A stretch of 64,000 nucleotides of DNA from Deltaproteobacteria bacterium (GTDB taxonomy: Bacteria; Myxococcota_A; UBA9160; SMWR01), in contig JAFDDG010000012.1 of the NCBI GenBank assembly GCA_019310965.1, positions 24,076 through 88,075 of the forward strand, written 5' to 3'. Below the pieces are notes generated by a model. The model was given only the letters and a program-made list of their open reading frames with translations, made no database searches and was not told the DNA's origin. Below are positions 54,540-62,845 of this stretch, piece after piece (the stretch's first letter is position 1; every line of letters begins with the position of its first letter). Position numbers and translations under genes: made by a program.

Positions 54540-54592
54540 CGCCCGGGTCGGCTACCCCTCCCATCGCTTGTCGCGATGAGCCGGCCCGGGCG
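54540..54592 (-). terminator. intrinsic terminator of the folC-MFS unit
   Basis: A 14-bp stem (CGCCCGGGTCGGCT / AGCCGGCCCGGGCG, one G-T pair) encloses a second 6-bp hairpin (CATCGC/GCGATG). On the minus strand it lies 33 bp after the MFS stop and is followed by TTTT. It may also stop transcripts arriving from the opposite methyltransferase gene. Confidence 0.6.
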
Positions 54593-54625
54593 ACCTTCTC
54601 TCACCATCGCGCTCGCCGCGGCGCC

Positions 54626-55897
54626 TCAGCCGCGCACACGCGGCTCGTCGACGAAGCCAAGTACGATGACAGCGGCGACGACCTGACAGCCCAGGGCCAG
54701 CTCGAAGACCGCGATGTACGAGAGCGTCGACGCAAGCAGACCACCCAGCACCGCGCCGATTGCCGCGACGAGATCGGCCGCCGAGTTGGCCACAGCGATG
54801 CGCATGGGCAGGTGTCTCCGCCGCCCGAATTCGAGCACCATATTCTGCGCGGCCATCTGGAAGCCGCCGAGCCCGGCCCCCACGCCGAGAAATACGATAC
54901 CGAGCCGCGCCACGTCGGCGGTTCCGATCAGCAGGCCCACCGAGAGCATCCAGACGCCGAGCCCGGCAAGAAACACGAAGCGAAAGCCGCGCCGATCCGC
55001 CACCAGGCCCCACAGCAGGTTCCCGGCGCTCTGGGCGAAGACGAAGGCGGCCGTCAGCAGGCCGAGATCGGCGCCGGAGAGCGCAACCTGGGTCTGCGCA
55101 TACAAGATGTAGAATGGCACGCCCATGCGCCCCATCGTCGCCAGCGCGCGCGCGATGAAGAAACGCGTAAAGGCAGGGTCGTCGCGCAGCAGCGCAGGCA
55201 GGTCGCGCACGCGCCGCGCCACATTCGAACGCTCGAGCACGTTCGGCGACGCAGGCTCACGCATGAAGACCAGCAGTGCGAGCCCGATCGACGTGAGCAC
55301 GAACGACACGATGAACGTCGCCGCGTAGCCATTTCCGAGGGCATTGGTTTCGAGCAGCTGACTTCCGGCGAAGAGCGAAACGGCGACGGCCGTGATACCA
55401 CCGAGCGCGTTGCGCATGCCCATCAGCCGGCCGCGCCGCTCCACCGGTATGATCTTCGACACCAGGAAGTTGAAGGCGACCCCCTGTACGCCGAGAAACA
55501 GCCCGAAGAGCGCCAGAAAGAACCACACCGCGTAGAGCGGCCACAGGCCGGGCAGCCACAGGGCGCTGACGGCCAGCCCCAGAATCTGCACTCGCATCAT
55601 CACGCCGACCCAGAGCGTCAGCGGCAGCACGCGCCGTCGGTGCTCGATGACGGTGGCGCCCACCACCGGCGAGAGCGCCATGCCGAGAAACTGCAGCCCG
55701 CGGGCGATGCCGACCGCGAGATCCGAGCCCGCCAGCTCGGCGACGTACGCCGGCAAGAAGGTCGGTGCATTCACGAGCCGCATACCGGTCTGGCCCAACA
55801 GGCCGTGGCCCACACTCGCCGCCACGTTGCGGCCGAGGTTCCGCCGCACCTCGGCCTGGAACTGAGCCTCGCGCTCGGACGCGTCAGTCGGCGGCAT
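54626..55897 (-). CDS. MFS transporter
   Basis: From ATG 55897 the product is 423 residues with about 12 membrane segments. Examples are YAVWFFLALFGLFLGVQGVAFNFLV, the loop VERRGRLMGMRNALGGITAVAVSLFAG and the second half FFIARALATMGRMGVPFYILYAQTQVALSGADLGLLTAAFVFAQSAGNLLWG. The substrate is unknown. The start lies 14 bp inside the end of folC, so it is translated from the same mRNA. The longer track ORF start is inside folC in another frame. Confidence 0.88.
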   Translation of the reverse strand: MPPTDASEREAQFQAEVRRNLGRNVAASVGHGLLGQTGMRLVNAPTFLPAYVAELAGSDLAVGIARGLQFLGMALSPVVGATVIEHRRRVLPLTLWVGVMMRVQILGLAVSALWLPGLWPLYAVWFFLALFGLFLGVQGVAFNFLVSKIIPVERRGRLMGMRNALGGITAVAVSLFAGSQLLETNALGNGYAATFIVSFVLTSIGLALLVFMREPASPNVLERSNVARRVRDLPALLRDDPAFTRFFIARALATMGRMGVPFYILYAQTQVALSGADLGLLTAAFVFAQSAGNLLWGLVADRRGFRFVFLAGLGVWMLSVGLLIGTADVARLGIVFLGVGAGLGGFQMAAQNMVLEFGRRRHLPMRIAVANSAADLVAAIGAVLGGLLASTLSYIAVFELALGCQVVAAVIVLGFVDEPRVRG

Positions 55898-57227
55898 CGG
55901 CACCCCCGGCTGCCGCACGCCAGACGCGGCGCGCGATCCCAGCGAGATAGACCGAGCCGGTGGCACAGGCAGCGGCGTCCGGGGCCAGCTGAGCCAACAC
56001 CTCGCGCAGCGCGCGCGGCGCATCCGGAACCACCTGAAGCGCGAGCTGCGGAGCTCGGGCGCGCACGCTGCGCGCGAGGCTCTCCGGATCGCACGAGCGA
56101 TGCGGCTCGGCGCGGGTCAGCGTCACCGAAGACGCTCGTGGCAGCAGGGCGTCGAGCAGCGGCGCGAGCGCCTTGTCCGCGGAGACGGAGAGCACGAGAT
56201 GCAGCTCATCCGGCGACCACTCGTCGAGCTCGACGGCCAGGCAACGTGCGGAGGCCGCCGTATGCGCCGAGTCCACCATCAGCAGAGGCGCCGTCCCGAC
56301 GATCTCGCAGCGTCCGGGCAACCGCGCCGCGGCGAGCCCTTCGCGCGCCGCCTTGGCGAGCGCAGTGCCGCTGTGCACACCCACACGCCGCACGCAGGCC
56401 AGCGCCAGGGCGGCGTTGCCGAGCTGGTGGCGTCCGCGCACGCCGAGCTCGACCTCGCAGCTGAAGTCGGCGTCCCAGAGCCGCACGCGGCGGTCACGCG
56501 CGGCTTCGCCGAGCCGCTCGAACCCGAAGTCCTGGCCGATCCAGCCGAGCGACACTCCGATCTCCTCCGCCCGCGCGCGCACCACCTCGGCCGCCTCCGC
56601 GGGCAAGGCACCGACCACCGCCGGCACCCCGGGCTTCAAGATGCCCGCCTTCTCGCCGGCGATCGCCCCCAGCGTGCCGCCGAGCTTGTCGGTGTGCTCG
56701 AGCTCGATGCTCGTGATGCACGTGACCTCGGGTGTGACTACGTTGGTCGAATCGAGCCGCCCGCCGAGCCCCACCTCGAGCACTGCGCGATCGACACCCG
56801 CGGCGCGGAAGCAGACGAACGCGACGGCCGTCGTCACGTCGAAGAAGGTCGGTGCATTCTCGGGCTGCTCGGCACGCAGCGCTTCGACGTGCGGTCGCAC
56901 TTCGGCCACGGCGGCCACCAATGCCGCAGCGTCCACCTCACGGCCGCCCAGTCGAATGCGCTCGGTCCAGCGCTCGAGATGCGGTGACGTGAACGCGCCC
57001 ACCCGTTGTCCGGACGCCGACAGCACGGCTTCGGCGAGCAGAACCGTGGAGCCTTTGCCCTTCGAGCCGGCCACGTGAATGCAGGGCTGCGCCCACTGAG
57101 GGTCGTCGAGCCGGGCCAGCAGAGCGCAGATCGGTCCCAGGCCGACGCGGCTGTACGGCCAGTCGGAGCGCTGCTCTAGATTGACCAGGCTCTCGAGCCA
57201 GGCACCCGCCTCCGCGACGCTCTGCAT
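55884..57227 (-). CDS. folC: folylpolyglutamate synthase / dihydrofolate synthase
   Basis: FolC adds glutamate to dihydropteroate and to folates. From ATG 57227 the product is 447 residues with the family start RSDWPYSRVGLGPICALL, the P-loop HVAGSKGKGSTV, AFTSPHLERWTERIRLGG and DRAVLEVGLGGRLDSTNVV. It also has SIELEHTDKLGGTLGAIAGEKAGILKPGVP and GRCEIVGTAPLLMVDSAHT (usually DGAHN). It begins after a strong terminator and shares its last 14 bases with the MFS gene. Confidence 0.95.
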   Translation of the reverse strand: MQSVAEAGAWLESLVNLEQRSDWPYSRVGLGPICALLARLDDPQWAQPCIHVAGSKGKGSTVLLAEAVLSASGQRVGAFTSPHLERWTERIRLGGREVDAAALVAAVAEVRPHVEALRAEQPENAPTFFDVTTAVAFVCFRAAGVDRAVLEVGLGGRLDSTNVVTPEVTCITSIELEHTDKLGGTLGAIAGEKAGILKPGVPAVVGALPAEAAEVVRARAEEIGVSLGWIGQDFGFERLGEAARDRRVRLWDADFSCEVELGVRGRHQLGNAALALACVRRVGVHSGTALAKAAREGLAAARLPGRCEIVGTAPLLMVDSAHTAASARCLAVELDEWSPDELHLVLSVSADKALAPLLDALLPRASSVTLTRAEPHRSCDPESLARSVRARAPQLALQVVPDAPRALREVLAQLAPDAAACATGSVYLAGIARRVWRAAAGGADAAD

Positions 57228-57248
57228 GAATACTTGCCCCAAAACGCA

Positions 57249-57274
57249 ACGAGGCGGCTCCCTGGCCGCCTCGT
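57249..57274 (-). terminator. intrinsic terminator between the Cys-rich gene and folC
   Basis: ACGAGGCGGC and GCCGCCTCGT form a perfect 10-bp stem with a 6-nt loop. On the minus strand it is 28 bp past the stop of the Cys-rich protein and is followed by TGCGTTTT. Confidence 0.7.
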
Positions 57275-57301
57275 GCACCGTGAACTGAATTGGAAGCGCC
57301 G

Positions 57302-57628
57302 CTACTGGGCCATGTAGCGCTTCCACTGGCGGTACTCCTTGACCGCCGCACTCGCCGTCTCGACGGCCGGGAAGTAGTACTTCACCGCGTGACCGCATTT
57401 GGCGCAGATCTTGTAACAGAACTTGAAGCCCTCGACTTCGCGCATGTTGCCCACCGTCTCGCGGTTGCCGTCGGTACAGCAGCGGGACGGACGCGAAGGC
57501 GAGACGATCTTCTTCGGGTACTCGTTGCGCGGCTTCTCGTCATCCGAGTAGCGAATGATGCTCTTCATCACGCGCTTCGACTTGGCATCCGAGTTCTGTT
57601 TGCGAATATTGCTTCCGATACGCCTCAA
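57302..57628 (-). CDS. small Cys-rich basic protein, unknown function
   Basis: The 108-residue product is strongly basic at its N-terminus and has a Cys cluster: RCCTDGN, then FKFCYKICAKCGHAVKYYFP. The pattern suggests a zinc-ribbon-like metal site. I use TTG 57628, which has AGGAG at a six-base distance and overlaps the NRDE stop (TTGA); ATG 57568 is an alternative. No family was recognised. Confidence 0.7.
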   Translation of the reverse strand: MRRIGSNIRKQNSDAKSKRVMKSIIRYSDDEKPRNEYPKKIVSPSRPSRCCTDGNRETVGNMREVEGFKFCYKICAKCGHAVKYYFPAVETASAAVKEYRQWKRYMAQ

Positions 57629-58422
57629 CGGTGGCTCCTAGCTTGGGCTCCACACGCGCCAGACCGCCCTCGGCCGAGATCGTGCAGGAGAGGGGTGAAC
57701 TCTTCGTAGCGCTCTTCACACGGAGCGCCGTCCGCAAAGCGGAAGACGCTGCTGGAATCCTCGAGCCCACCTTCGGCGAGCTGCAGCAGACAGGAGCTGC
57801 GGGTGCCGTAGGTCGGGGTATGAACGCATAGGGCGTCGAGCGGGCCGCGGGGGCCGGCGCTTGCGTGATCGCGGCACCAGTCGCCGAGACGCGGCAGCCA
57901 GCCCTCCGCAGGCTCGGCTCGCGCGGCCTCCACCCGCTCGCGCAGGCCTGCCAGCTTGGGCGGCTCGGCCCCGTCCAGCGGGGCGTTGCCAATCAGGAAG
58001 ATGCCGGAAGCGTTCGGCACATCCCGCACCGCGTCTTCGTAACCAAAGGCGAAAGCCTCGGCGACGTCGGCCACGAAGAGATTGAAGGGATTGTAGGCGG
58101 CCACCGGCAGACTGCGGATCTTCTCCGCGGCCCGCTTCGCACTCCTGGCTGCCAGAACGTCCACGACCAAGAGCCCCCTCGATCTCCGTGCAGGATCCGG
58201 TGTCGGACACGCCACGTTGGTGAGCGCCGCGAGGACTCCGAATCGATTCAATCCAAACCATGTTCCGCCGGCGAGCGCGTCGCGTGGCGCCAGCAGCGTT
58301 CCGGAGGCCGTCGCGCGCAGCCCCGGTCCCTCCGCCGGCCGAGCGAAGAACTCGTCACGGTTTGCAGCCACGAGAAGCCGCGCCCGCGGGACCACGCCAT
58401 GAAGAGCCACCAACGTGCACAT
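57625..58422 (-). CDS. NRDE family protein
   Basis: The 265-residue protein begins MCTLVALHG and contains the eponymous NRDE (VAANRDEFFARP). It is followed by GGTWFGLNRFGVLAALTNVACP and LCVHTPTYGTRSSCLLQL, all typical of the NRDE (TANGO2-like) family. The N-terminal Cys resembles an N-terminal-nucleophile arrangement. In eukaryotes the family affects Golgi/ER organisation and haem trafficking; the bacterial role is not known. It is the first gene of a minus-strand unit. Confidence 0.9.
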   Translation of the reverse strand: MCTLVALHGVVPRARLLVAANRDEFFARPAEGPGLRATASGTLLAPRDALAGGTWFGLNRFGVLAALTNVACPTPDPARRSRGLLVVDVLAARSAKRAAEKIRSLPVAAYNPFNLFVADVAEAFAFGYEDAVRDVPNASGIFLIGNAPLDGAEPPKLAGLRERVEAARAEPAEGWLPRLGDWCRDHASAGPRGPLDALCVHTPTYGTRSSCLLQLAEGGLEDSSSVFRFADGAPCEERYEEFTPLLHDLGRGRSGACGAQARSHR

Positions 58423-58705
58423 TGCGACCGTTCCGGAGCGCTCGAAGGACGGTCAGACGACCCGCTGGAACGCGATTCGGTACGCTCGAATCTTAACAGA
58501 AGTGTGGAATTTCGCCACTTTACGCGGCCCTGCCGGCCGGCCGGGACTCCTCTGGCAACCGGGCGGGCGAGAGGCCCCGTTCTCCGTGGGCCGCATGACC
58601 GAGACGGCCTTGCGCGAAGGCGACCCAGAGCCGAGTTGTGGGAGTTTGGACCCACCCCAGTACATGTGGTAATCCATGATGTCGAGGGCCAGAGGAATTC
58701 GGGCC

Positions 58706-60094
58706 ATGCGTAGGCACCCCCTTACCAAAGCAATTCTGAGCTGCGTCACCGCGGCGGCACTGCTGTCGGGCTGCGCCACCGGCGGCGCGACGCCGCCGGT
58801 GGGAGCACCGCCCCCGGATCCCGACCTCATGCCCCCGAGTGCTGGCGGCGATCCCTACACCAGCGTCTACGGAGACCCGCAGTCCGGAACCGGGTTGCCG
58901 GCGACGACGCGCCCGACCGTCGGCCAGCGTGCCCAATCGGCGGTCGAATCGATGATGGTGGGCGCCGTACTCGGGTCGACGTTCGGTCCCATCGGCATGG
59001 CCGCCGGCGCGGGAACCATGCTCATCTACGGCGCCATCACCGGTGAAGTGCCGATGCGCGGCGGGGGCGGCGGGGGCGGTGGCGGGGGCTACGACCCGTA
59101 CGGCGGCCCGTACGATCCGGGCGGCGTCGAAGCCGAGCGCGAGGCCGAGATGGAGCGGCAGCTCGGCGGCGAGCTCGCGCGCGGCGACGTTCTCGAAGAC
59201 GAGATCGCTGTCGAGCTGCAGCGCCAGGACGAGCTTCTGCGGCAGATCGAGCAGCAGGAGGCGCTGCGCAACTCCGCCGCGCAGGCCATCGACGAGCCCG
59301 TCACCGGTGAAGAGCTCGAACGGCAGATCGATCCGCGCGCCGCCCCGACCGCGCCGCAGGACCGCGAGCTCCCGGTCGCGATCTTCGACGAAGAGCACAC
59401 CACCATCCCGAAGAAGTCGTGGGACAACCGGAAGAAGCTCGACGTCCTGAAGCGCAGTCTCGACGCCGACCGTGACGGCAGGCCCGAGCAGGTGCGCTAC
59501 TTCGACGAGAAGACCGGCGAGATGATTCGCAAGGAGCAGGACCGCAACTTCGACGGGCGCGCCGACGCGTGGCACGTCTACGAGGAAGGTCAGCTCGTGT
59601 CGCGCAAGCTCGACAACAACGCAGACGGACGACTCGACGTCTGGGAAACCTACGCGGAGGGTCGGATGATGACTCGCGAGGTGGATCGCGACGGCGACAC
59701 GGTACGCGACGCCTTCTACACGTACGACGGCGATGTGCTGCTGAGCGAGCGACACGACGCGGACAACGACGGCAGCCCCGACCTCCTCGTCACCTACCAG
59801 AATCGCCACCGGCTGCTGACCGAAGAAGATACCGACCGCAACGGAGAGCTCGACTCGTGGACGAGCTGGGCCGTCGTCGACGACCGCGAGGTCATGGTGC
59901 GTGTCGAGCGCGACACGGATGACGACGGCAAGCGCGACGTCTTCGAAACCTACGAGCACAAGACGGGCCACCCGGTGCTCGCGAGGCGGGAAGAGGACAA
60001 GGACGGCGACGGCCACATCGACGTTACATCGATCTATGAGAACGGCCGTCTCAAGAGCCGCGAGATCTCCGACCCGAGCCTGGTGCCGCTCTAG
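58706..60094 (+). CDS. lipoprotein with Ca-binding-type DxDxDG repeats
   Basis: From ATG 58706 the product is 462 residues. It has a lipoprotein signal (ALLSGC, lipidation at Cys), a glycine-zipper-like stretch (GAVLGSTFGPIGMAAGAGTMLIYGAI), a run of ten Gly and a charged helix. Eight repeats of about 25 residues follow, each with a DxDxDG-like loop: DADRDGRPE, DRNFDGRAD, DNNADGRLD, DRDGDTVRD, DADNDGSPD, DTDRNGELD, DTDDDGKRD, DKDGDGHID. Such loops bind calcium in EF-hand-like or thrombospondin type-3-like proteins. It is probably an outer-membrane or surface protein. Confidence 0.82.
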   Translation: MRRHPLTKAILSCVTAAALLSGCATGGATPPVGAPPPDPDLMPPSAGGDPYTSVYGDPQSGTGLPATTRPTVGQRAQSAVESMMVGAVLGSTFGPIGMAAGAGTMLIYGAITGEVPMRGGGGGGGGGGYDPYGGPYDPGGVEAEREAEMERQLGGELARGDVLEDEIAVELQRQDELLRQIEQQEALRNSAAQAIDEPVTGEELERQIDPRAAPTAPQDRELPVAIFDEEHTTIPKKSWDNRKKLDVLKRSLDADRDGRPEQVRYFDEKTGEMIRKEQDRNFDGRADAWHVYEEGQLVSRKLDNNADGRLDVWETYAEGRMMTREVDRDGDTVRDAFYTYDGDVLLSERHDADNDGSPDLLVTYQNRHRLLTEEDTDRNGELDSWTSWAVVDDREVMVRVERDTDDDGKRDVFETYEHKTGHPVLARREEDKDGDGHIDVTSIYENGRLKSREISDPSLVPL

Positions 60095-60110
60095 CGGGGG
60101 CACCCCGTTC

Positions 60111-61454
60111 CTAGTTCTCAGTGGGCTCCTCCTCGATGCCGAACTCGAGGACCTTGCGCTGCTGGTTGCGGAAGCGTTGAATGCGCTCGCGCTCGACGAG
60201 CAGCTGCAACTGCTTGTTGCGCTCGCGAATGCGGTCGAGCTCGAGCGCCAGCTCGCGCCCGCTGAGTCCCGAACGCTCGAAGACGAGATCGAACTCCACG
60301 CTGCCGTGGGCGCCGTTCGAGGCCAGCGCCGTAACACGCACGCGGTTCTTCCCCTCGCGCACGGGCACGAAGCCGTCGAATGAGCCGTCCGGAGCCAGGC
60401 TCACATCCGTCGAGACCTCGCGCGTGGTCAGATTGGTGAAGACCACGTCGTCGATGTTGGCGAAGCTCACGCCCTGGAGAAACGAAATGATGTCGCCCGG
60501 ATTCTCCACCGGCAGGAAGTTGCCCGCGGTGATGCGCGCAATCTCCGTCGCCGCGATGGGATTGGTGAGAGCGTTGCGGCCCAGCGCGTAGGAGTTGATC
60601 GTGATGCCCGCCGTGTGCGCCAGGCGCGCCGCTGCCAGCGCGGCTTCGATGTCGCCGGGATCGGGCACACTGCCAGCGCCGATCGGAAAGGTGGGCAGCC
60701 CGTCGGTGAGAAACAGCACCACCTTCCTGGCGCCCGGACGCGGCACGCTCTTCGCCCGCGACAGCCCCGCCAGCTCGCGCACAGCCAGGCGCAGCCCGGC
60801 CGCAAAGTTGGTGCCGCCGTGCGAACCCCGGGCCAGGATGCCGCGAATCGCGGATCGTGTGCGACGGTGATCGTCGGTGAGCGGCACCTCGAGCCAGGCG
60901 TCCTGCTGGCTGAAGCTCATCCGCTCACCCGTGAGCGGGTGCATCTCCCCGCCGAAGCTGATCACGCCCACCCGCACCCGCTCCGGGTCGAGCGCGGCGA
61001 CCAGAGCCTCGGCCGCCATCACCTCGGCATCGAGGATCGTGTCCTGCGGGTCCGTGGAGCGCAGGCCCTCCGGATAGGTCCCCGGCTCGACCAGCTCCCA
61101 GCGTGGATCGAAGCCGAGCTGGCCGTCGCCGTCGACGTCGACCCCGCTGGCCTCCTGGGTCGACCCCGACACGTCGATCACGAGCATCACGTCGAATTCC
61201 GCCGGCCGCTCGCCATCGGAGAGCGCGCTGCCGCGAATCGGCGCCTGGTGCACCTTGTCCCGGAAGGTCGCGCCCGGCGCCGGGGATTCGATCGCGATGC
61301 GCACCGACGCAGCGGGTTCGGCGCCCACTGCGAGCGCCGGCAGGCCGCCGACGCAGAGCAGAGCCATCAGCGCGAAGTGCGTGTGCCCGCGTTGCATGCC
61401 CGCTTGGACGCCGAAGAACCGCAAAGGCTTCGACGCTGCGCCCGAGCCCCTCAA
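60111..61454 (-). CDS. exported von Willebrand factor A domain protein
   Basis: The 447-residue protein has a signal-peptide-like stretch (FALMALLCVGGLPALAVGA) and a VWA domain with an intact MIDAS (DVSGST near residue 94, later GTNFAAG and FLTDGLP). A loop inserted after the MIDAS strand (GVDVDGDGQLGFD) could bind calcium. A long C-terminal helix ends it. I use TTG 61454, which has AGGAGG at close distance and overlaps the upstream stop (TTGA). ATG 61397 would give a more normal signal length. It is coupled to the M28-like lipoprotein gene. Confidence 0.82.
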   Translation of the reverse strand: MRGSGAASKPLRFFGVQAGMQRGHTHFALMALLCVGGLPALAVGAEPAASVRIAIESPAPGATFRDKVHQAPIRGSALSDGERPAEFDVMLVIDVSGSTQEASGVDVDGDGQLGFDPRWELVEPGTYPEGLRSTDPQDTILDAEVMAAEALVAALDPERVRVGVISFGGEMHPLTGERMSFSQQDAWLEVPLTDDHRRTRSAIRGILARGSHGGTNFAAGLRLAVRELAGLSRAKSVPRPGARKVVLFLTDGLPTFPIGAGSVPDPGDIEAALAAARLAHTAGITINSYALGRNALTNPIAATEIARITAGNFLPVENPGDIISFLQGVSFANIDDVVFTNLTTREVSTDVSLAPDGSFDGFVPVREGKNRVRVTALASNGAHGSVEFDLVFERSGLSGRELALELDRIRERNKQLQLLVERERIQRFRNQQRKVLEFGIEEEPTEN

Positions 61455-62584
61455 GGTGCCTCCTGCGATTCGGGGGCGGCGTCGCTGCCACCACCTTCGG
61501 GCGGCGCCTCGGCGTCGGGCGCTGCCTCGATCTCCGACGGATCCGCCTGGCTCTCCGCCTCGGACTCCTGGATGTGCTCGAGCCGCAGCGCCTCGGTGGT
61601 GCCGATGGGAGACTCGACGAAACGATCGATCCGACGCAGCCGGCGGGAGATGGACGAGAGCCCCTCGAGCATGACCTGACCCACGGTGTCGAGACTGCCC
61701 GCGGCACAGTGGTCCAGATCGTCGTCGGCCGTGTCTGCGAAGGGCCCCGGCGGCTCGTCGCCGCCGAAGCTCGTGTCGGCCAGCACGACGACGCGGTTCA
61801 GGCCGACGAAGATCAACTGGTCCTGGCCTTCGTCGGGCGCCTCGAAGCCGGCGTGCGGGTCGAATGCCGCCTCGAGGCCGAGCCGCTTCGCGGCACGAAA
61901 GAACTCCTCGCGATACACGCGATGTGAGCCGAGATCGCGGGCAATGTGCAGATCCGGGTCACAGACACGGTTCACCAGCAGCACCAGCCGCACCTGCTCG
62001 AGGGCGGCGCGCTCCCGCAGCAGCCCGACGAGACCTTGAATGCCCGCGTGTCCGGCCTCGGTGTCTCCCGGCGCCTCCTGTTCACCCTCGAGAAACACGA
62101 ACCAGGTCGTGTACGGCAGTGGCTTGGCAGCGATCAGGCGCGCCAGCTCGAGATTCACCGCAACGCCGGAGCCACCGTCGTTGATGCCGAGATTCTCGAA
62201 GCCATCGAAGCTGCGCGTGTCGTAGGGGGCGACGATCAGCAGGAGATCCGTCGACTCGCCGGGCACCGACGCCGCCACATTGTGCAGGGTCAGTGGATCG
62301 CCGCTCGAATGCCTGGCGGGTACCGACTGCTCGACGACCTCGAGCCCGAGGGCCTGCAGCTGGCCGGAGATGTACTCCCGCGCCTGCGCGGAGCCGGGAG
62401 TCGCCATCTCCCGGGGCCCGATCGCAGCCAGCGCCTCCAGATGGCCCCAGGCCGCATTGCCCTGGAAGGCGTTGGGATCCTCCAGCGTGCTGGGATCCGG
62501 CGGCGGCAGCGGCAGCGGGGCGCTGCAGCCCGCCAGGGCCAGAGCGAGGCCGAACAGGAGCCAGGGGTGGATTCTCAACCGCAT
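61451..62584 (-). CDS. M28-fold lipoprotein, metal site largely lost
   Basis: The 377-residue protein has a lipobox (LALAGC, Cys20) and the fold pattern of M28 peptidases/glutaminyl cyclases. Several expected zinc ligands are changed. The AHYD motif is APYDTR (His to Pro120), GEE is GEQ (Glu to Gln169), and the final HT motif is FADTADDDLDHC (His to Ala283). Asp136 in GINDGGSG and Glu168 remain. The end is an acidic disordered tail. It may be a binding protein rather than an enzyme. The VWA gene overlaps its stop. Confidence 0.8.
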   Translation of the reverse strand: MRLRIHPWLLFGLALALAGCSAPLPLPPPDPSTLEDPNAFQGNAAWGHLEALAAIGPREMATPGSAQAREYISGQLQALGLEVVEQSVPARHSSGDPLTLHNVAASVPGESTDLLLIVAPYDTRSFDGFENLGINDGGSGVAVNLELARLIAAKPLPYTTWFVFLEGEQEAPGDTEAGHAGIQGLVGLLRERAALEQVRLVLLVNRVCDPDLHIARDLGSHRVYREEFFRAAKRLGLEAAFDPHAGFEAPDEGQDQLIFVGLNRVVVLADTSFGGDEPPGPFADTADDDLDHCAAGSLDTVGQVMLEGLSSISRRLRRIDRFVESPIGTTEALRLEHIQESEAESQADPSEIEAAPDAEAPPEGGGSDAAPESQEAP

Positions 62585-62845
62585 GCCGACCTCTTACCCT
62601 CCGGGGCTCGGAGCCTAGCGCCCGAATCGAAGATGCGGGGGCATTCCCCGCGGGGCCCTATCAGCTTTTTTGGCTCTTTGTGACACCAACCGTTCAATCT
62701 GCCCACTTAGATGCGGAGAGACCCGTTCCTGGCGGGGCTTTTCGAGAGTGGGAGGGCAGGGCTTCGTCACCGACGGGCCCTGCCCTCGTCTCATCGACCC
62801 CCCGTGTCGAACGCCGCTGCGTCACCCGGTCCCGCGGAGCACAGC

